This document shows positions 37,388 through 39,872 of a stretch of 39,872 nucleotides of DNA, piece after piece. Position numbers and translations under genes: made by a program. Numbering within the stretch: position 1 is the stretch's first letter; each line of letters starts with the position of its first letter. A model generated the notes under the pieces. The model ran no database searches, was not told where the DNA came from, and saw only the letters and a program-made list of their open reading frames with translations. The DNA lies in assembly GCA_903642255.1 (NCBI GenBank), contig CAHJWP010000007.1:1-39872 (forward strand). Reading direction: 5' to 3'. This DNA is from Sphingomonadaceae bacterium (lineage in GTDB: Bacteria; Pseudomonadota; Alphaproteobacteria; Sphingomonadales; Sphingomonadaceae).

Positions 37388-37909
37388 TCAGCTATCACCA
37401 AAATCAAGTTCAATCAGCCTCGTGATGAGATCGTCATCGAGGTTCGATATGGCCTCGGCGATCCTATGATGCCCCTTGGCCACGGCTAATGCAGATGCAG
37501 CCGACAGAAGAGTGAGCTCGTCCCAATCTTCGTGACGGTGCAGCGCAACGCATTCCGTCAGACGTGAAACGGCGTCACCATAAGCATTCGCCAAATCGGC
37601 CGGAACGGGAGGGCCTTTTCCGCTATGACGTCCAATCTCGATCGCAGCGGGTAGCTGGAAGAAGCTGAAATCTACGGGTCTCGTCGCATTGCAGGCGATT
37701 TCAACAATGTGCGGCAGAGCAGCATAGGATGCATCATAAACGTCGCCTTGGTGGCAAAGGCTCGACCAAAGCGTGAACCACGGCTCGCAATCATACCCAG
37801 ACTTCGGACCAGTCGCAGAAGCGAGGTCACGAAGCAGTTCAGGGATGTCGGCGGCGCTCCCGTAGGCATGTGAGAGCTTCTGCCAGCGCGGATCATCCAA
37901 CTCGATCAT
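37388..37909 (-). CDS. Hypothetical protein
   Basis: A 173-residue protein with the stretch FTLWSSLCHQGDVYDASYAALPHIVEIACN, a pattern I have seen in scattered bacterial proteins of unknown function, and a helical C-terminal half (AVSRLTECVALHRHEDWDELTLLSAASALAVAKGHHRIAEAI). It has neither signal peptide nor membrane segment. The base composition is lower in GC than its neighbours, which suggests recent acquisition. The start is the ATG at 37909. Confidence 0.65.
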   Translation of the reverse strand: MIELDDPRWQKLSHAYGSAADIPELLRDLASATGPKSGYDCEPWFTLWSSLCHQGDVYDASYAALPHIVEIACNATRPVDFSFFQLPAAIEIGRHSGKGPPVPADLANAYGDAVSRLTECVALHRHEDWDELTLLSAASALAVAKGHHRIAEAISNLDDDLITRLIELDFGDS

Positions 37910-38054
37910 AGCTCAGCCTAAGCGGCCTGCCCTATGACCGCTAGTGGGCGTAAACAGACACGCCACTTACGTCGTCCCGCACTTGGCGCGGGGCTGCGCT
38001 GCTTCGTCCGCCCAGGCGGTAAGCCTAGCCGCGACGATCCCGAAGGTCAGCCAA

Positions 38055-38075
38055 GCCCCGTGTCAAGCACGGGGC
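38055..38075. repeat. Short hairpin repeat GCCCCGTG-TCAAG-CACGGGGC
   Basis: A perfect 8-bp stem with a 5-nt loop. This motif is a frequent intergenic repeat in sphingomonads. It could serve as a terminator-like structure, but no U-tract follows. Confidence 0.65.
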
Positions 38076-38140
38076 GACGACCGGTTTGCAGTATGGCGAC
38101 GCGTCCAACGATCGTCCAACTTTAAGCGAAAGACGGTTTT

Positions 38141-38227
38141 CCGCTTCGCGCCTTCGCGGCTTCGCGTGGACCCACCTCGCGGGCAGTCCCGCCGAATGTC
38201 ACGCGAAAGCGCGAAGCCGCAAAGCCG
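38141..38227. repeat. Imperfect 28-bp inverted repeat of CTTCGCG type
   Basis: The arms 38141-38168 and 38200-38227 are complementary at 23 of 28 positions and are separated by 31 bp. They are built from repeated TTCGCG/CGCGAA units. Similar TTCGCGTG repeats are scattered in related genomes. Confidence 0.6.
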
Positions 38228-38350
38228 CTCTTCGCCCATTCCGCCACGAGGTCGGCAGCGGCCGTTCCACCCGACGCTTCCGGCCCACCGCCGTCACCGA
38301 GCCGTCGCCGCGATTGACACGCCCCCGCCGCGCGCGCGACGACGCCGGCG

Positions 38351-38959
38351 ATGCCGCTCGTCGCTCCTGCTCTCCATGACCGCCTCGCCCGCGCCGTCGG
38401 GCTCGCCGCGACCGCGCTGCGCCGCGGCGACTGGGACTTCGCCGGCAATGCCGACGCGCCGTACCCGGAGCCGCTGACGCCCGCGGCGGTGCTGATCGCC
38501 GTCGTCGCCCACGACCGGCCGACGGTGCTGTTCACGCGGCGGACGACGACGCTCCGCGCTCACGCGGGGCAGGTCGCCTTTCCCGGCGGACGGATCGACC
38601 CCGACGACGCCGACGCCGTCGCCGCCGCGCTGCGCGAGGCGCACGAGGAGATCGCCCTGCCGCCCGCCGCGGTCGCCGTGATCGGCGCGACCGACCGCTA
38701 CACGACGGGGACCGGTTACGACATCACGCCCGTCATCGGCATCGTTCCGCCGGGGCTCGCGCTGGTTCCCCACGCCGACGAGGTCGCGTCGATCTTCGAG
38801 GTGCCGCTCGACTTCCTGCTCGATCCCGCCAACCATCAGCTGCGGCGCAGCGACTGGCAGGGACGGGCGCGGTCCTATTATGTCATCGCGTGGGAGACGC
38901 ACGAGATCTGGGGGGCGACGGCGGCGATGATCGTCAACCTGTCGCGGCGGCTGGCGTGA
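38351..38959 (+). CDS. Nudix hydrolase, CoA pyrophosphatase type
   Basis: A 202-residue protein with the CoA-pyrophosphatase signature TVLFTRRTTTLRAHAGQVAFPGGRIDPDD just before and within the Nudix box (GGRIDPDDADAVAAALREAHEEI). A C-terminal YYVIAWETHEIWGATAAMIVNL helix matches the YeaB/NudL group. These enzymes cleave CoA and its derivatives to phosphopantetheine and 3',5'-ADP. The ATG at 38351 has no clear ribosome binding site. The CCA-adding enzyme gene follows after 17 bp, a gene pair often seen in alphaproteobacteria. Confidence 0.9.
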   Translation: MPLVAPALHDRLARAVGLAATALRRGDWDFAGNADAPYPEPLTPAAVLIAVVAHDRPTVLFTRRTTTLRAHAGQVAFPGGRIDPDDADAVAAALREAHEEIALPPAAVAVIGATDRYTTGTGYDITPVIGIVPPGLALVPHADEVASIFEVPLDFLLDPANHQLRRSDWQGRARSYYVIAWETHEIWGATAAMIVNLSRRLA

Positions 38960-38976
38960 GCCGGGCAGGGGCGCCC

Positions 38977-39872
38977 ATGACCGCCGCACCCACCATCGCC
39001 GACCGGCTGCCGCCGCCGGCGTGGCTGGAGACCCCGGGCGGCGCGCGTCTCGTCGCCGCGCTCGACGTCGCCGGCGGCCGGACGAAGCTGGTCGGCGGCG
39101 CGGTCCGCGACGGGCTGCTCGGGCTCGCCGCCAGCGACGTCGATTTCGCCACCCAGTTCGCGCCCGCCGACACCGTCGCCCGGCTGACCGCCGCCGGGAT
39201 CAAGGCCGTGCCGACCGGCATCGCCCACGGCACGGTCACCGCGGTCGCCGCCGGGCTGGTCGCCGAGGTGACGACGCTGCGCCGCGACGTCGCGACCGAC
39301 GGCCGCCACGCGACGGTCGCCTTCACCGACGACTGGCGCGCCGACGCCGCGCGCCGCGACTTCACGATCAACGCGCTCTACGCCGATCCGCTGACGGGCC
39401 AGATCGACGATTTCTTCGGCGGCATCGCCGACCTCGCCGCCGGCCGCGTGCGCTTCATCGGCGATCCCCTCGCCCGCATCGCCGAGGACCGTCTGCGCAT
39501 CCTGCGCTTCTTCCGCTTCCACGCGCGCTTCGGCGCGGGCGAGCCCGACCCCGCCGGCCTTGCGGCAGCGACCGCCCGGGCAGACGACCTGATGACCCTG
39601 TCGCGCGAGCGGATCCGCGACGAGCTGCTCAAACTACTCGCGGTCGCCGATCCCGTCCCGACCGTGCGGGTGATGCAGGCGTGCGGCGTCCTCGCGCCGG
39701 TGCTGTCCGGGGTGGATGCGGACGTGGGTGCGGGCGGTGTCGCGCGGCTGATGCAGGTGTGTGCCGCGGAGAAGGCCTACGGCATCGAACCAAATGCGCT
39801 AAGACGGCTCGCCGCGCTGCTGCCGGCCGACGCGCCGCTGCTCGACGCCACCGCCTCGCGCCTGCGCCTGTC
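38977..39872 (+). CDS. cca: CCA tRNA nucleotidyltransferase / poly(A) polymerase family, N-terminal part
   Basis: The gene runs off the window; 298 codons are visible. The class II nucleotidyltransferase head is clear: KLVGGAVRDGLLGLAASDVDFATQFAP (GG...R and DxD), the RRDFTINALYADPLTGQIDDFFGGIADL motif and RIAEDRLRILRFFRFHARFG. It repairs or adds the CCA end of tRNAs. The ATG at 38977 has an AGGGG site 8 nt upstream. It is co-directional with the Nudix gene and likely co-transcribed. Confidence 0.92.
   Translation, partial: MTAAPTIADRLPPPAWLETPGGARLVAALDVAGGRTKLVGGAVRDGLLGLAASDVDFATQFAPADTVARLTAAGIKAVPTGIAHGTVTAVAAGLVAEVTTLRRDVATDGRHATVAFTDDWRADAARRDFTINALYADPLTGQIDDFFGGIADLAAGRVRFIGDPLARIAEDRLRILRFFRFHARFGAGEPDPAGLAAATARADDLMTLSRERIRDELLKLLAVADPVPTVRVMQACGVLAPVLSGVDADVGAGGVARLMQVCAAEKAYGIEPNALRRLAALLPADAPLLDATASRLRL

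Larger units (their letters stand above)
37910..38350. other. Intergenic region with two hairpin repeats
   Basis: No convincing gene. It holds a perfect 8-bp stem (38055-38075) and a longer imperfect inverted repeat (38141-38227), both described separately. Open frames here are chance or belong to the repeats. Confidence 0.6.

Overview
High-GC alphaproteobacterial chromosome, most likely a member of the Sphingomonadales. The lineage call rests on a PrsK/PrsR two-component pair (regulators linked to PEP-CTERM exopolysaccharide systems), a MobQ/TraA-type relaxase with an adjacent DUF6118 gene, and paired short intergenic hairpin repeats of a style common in sphingomonads. No 16S or other decisive marker is present, so the genus is left open.

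The window has two parts. Positions 278-26365 form a complete integrated element of about 26.1 kb, bounded by an identical 18-bp direct repeat. The right copy is the 3' end (with CCA) of a tRNA-Pro(GGG) gene, and a tyrosine integrase lies just inside that end. Left to right the element carries: a NACHT STAND NTPase with a nuclease-like N-terminus; an IS3-family insertion sequence; a DprA-like/phosphoribosyltransferase gene pair; an AlpA-type regulator; a hairpin-rich control region; a large ParB-like protein; a small sigma-region-4-like protein; a fused nucleotidyltransferase-HEPN protein; a P-loop kinase-like protein; two TraD-like genes divergent from the relaxase gene traA, with a convincing Q-type oriT between them; a DUF6118 gene; a three-gene SIR2 / small protein / SMC-like ATPase operon that looks like Lamassu with a SIR2 effector; a degraded fragment; a type IIG (Eco57I-like) restriction-modification enzyme; and the integrase. 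There are no type IV secretion genes and no coupling protein, so the element is best read as an integrative mobilizable element that would need a helper conjugation system. Its cargo is almost entirely defence-like.

The flanks are ordinary chromosome. To the left is the end of a gamma-carbonic anhydrase-like gene. To the right are tRNA-Pro, a zeta-toxin-like gene with an apparent one-base frameshift plus its small partner, prsK-prsR, an exported M28 peptidase, methylmalonyl-CoA epimerase, an exported alpha/beta hydrolase, an OmpA-domain protein, a GNAT acetyltransferase, a DUF1285 protein, a membrane-anchored LuxR-type regulator, an exported VOC protein, a hypothetical gene, a CoA-type Nudix hydrolase and the start of the CCA-adding enzyme gene.

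The most notable points are the intact boundaries and oriT of the defence-loaded mobilizable element, the under-characterised DprA-like/PRTase pair, and an insertion sequence that landed exactly at the PRTase stop codon and replaced TAG with its own TGA without altering the protein.
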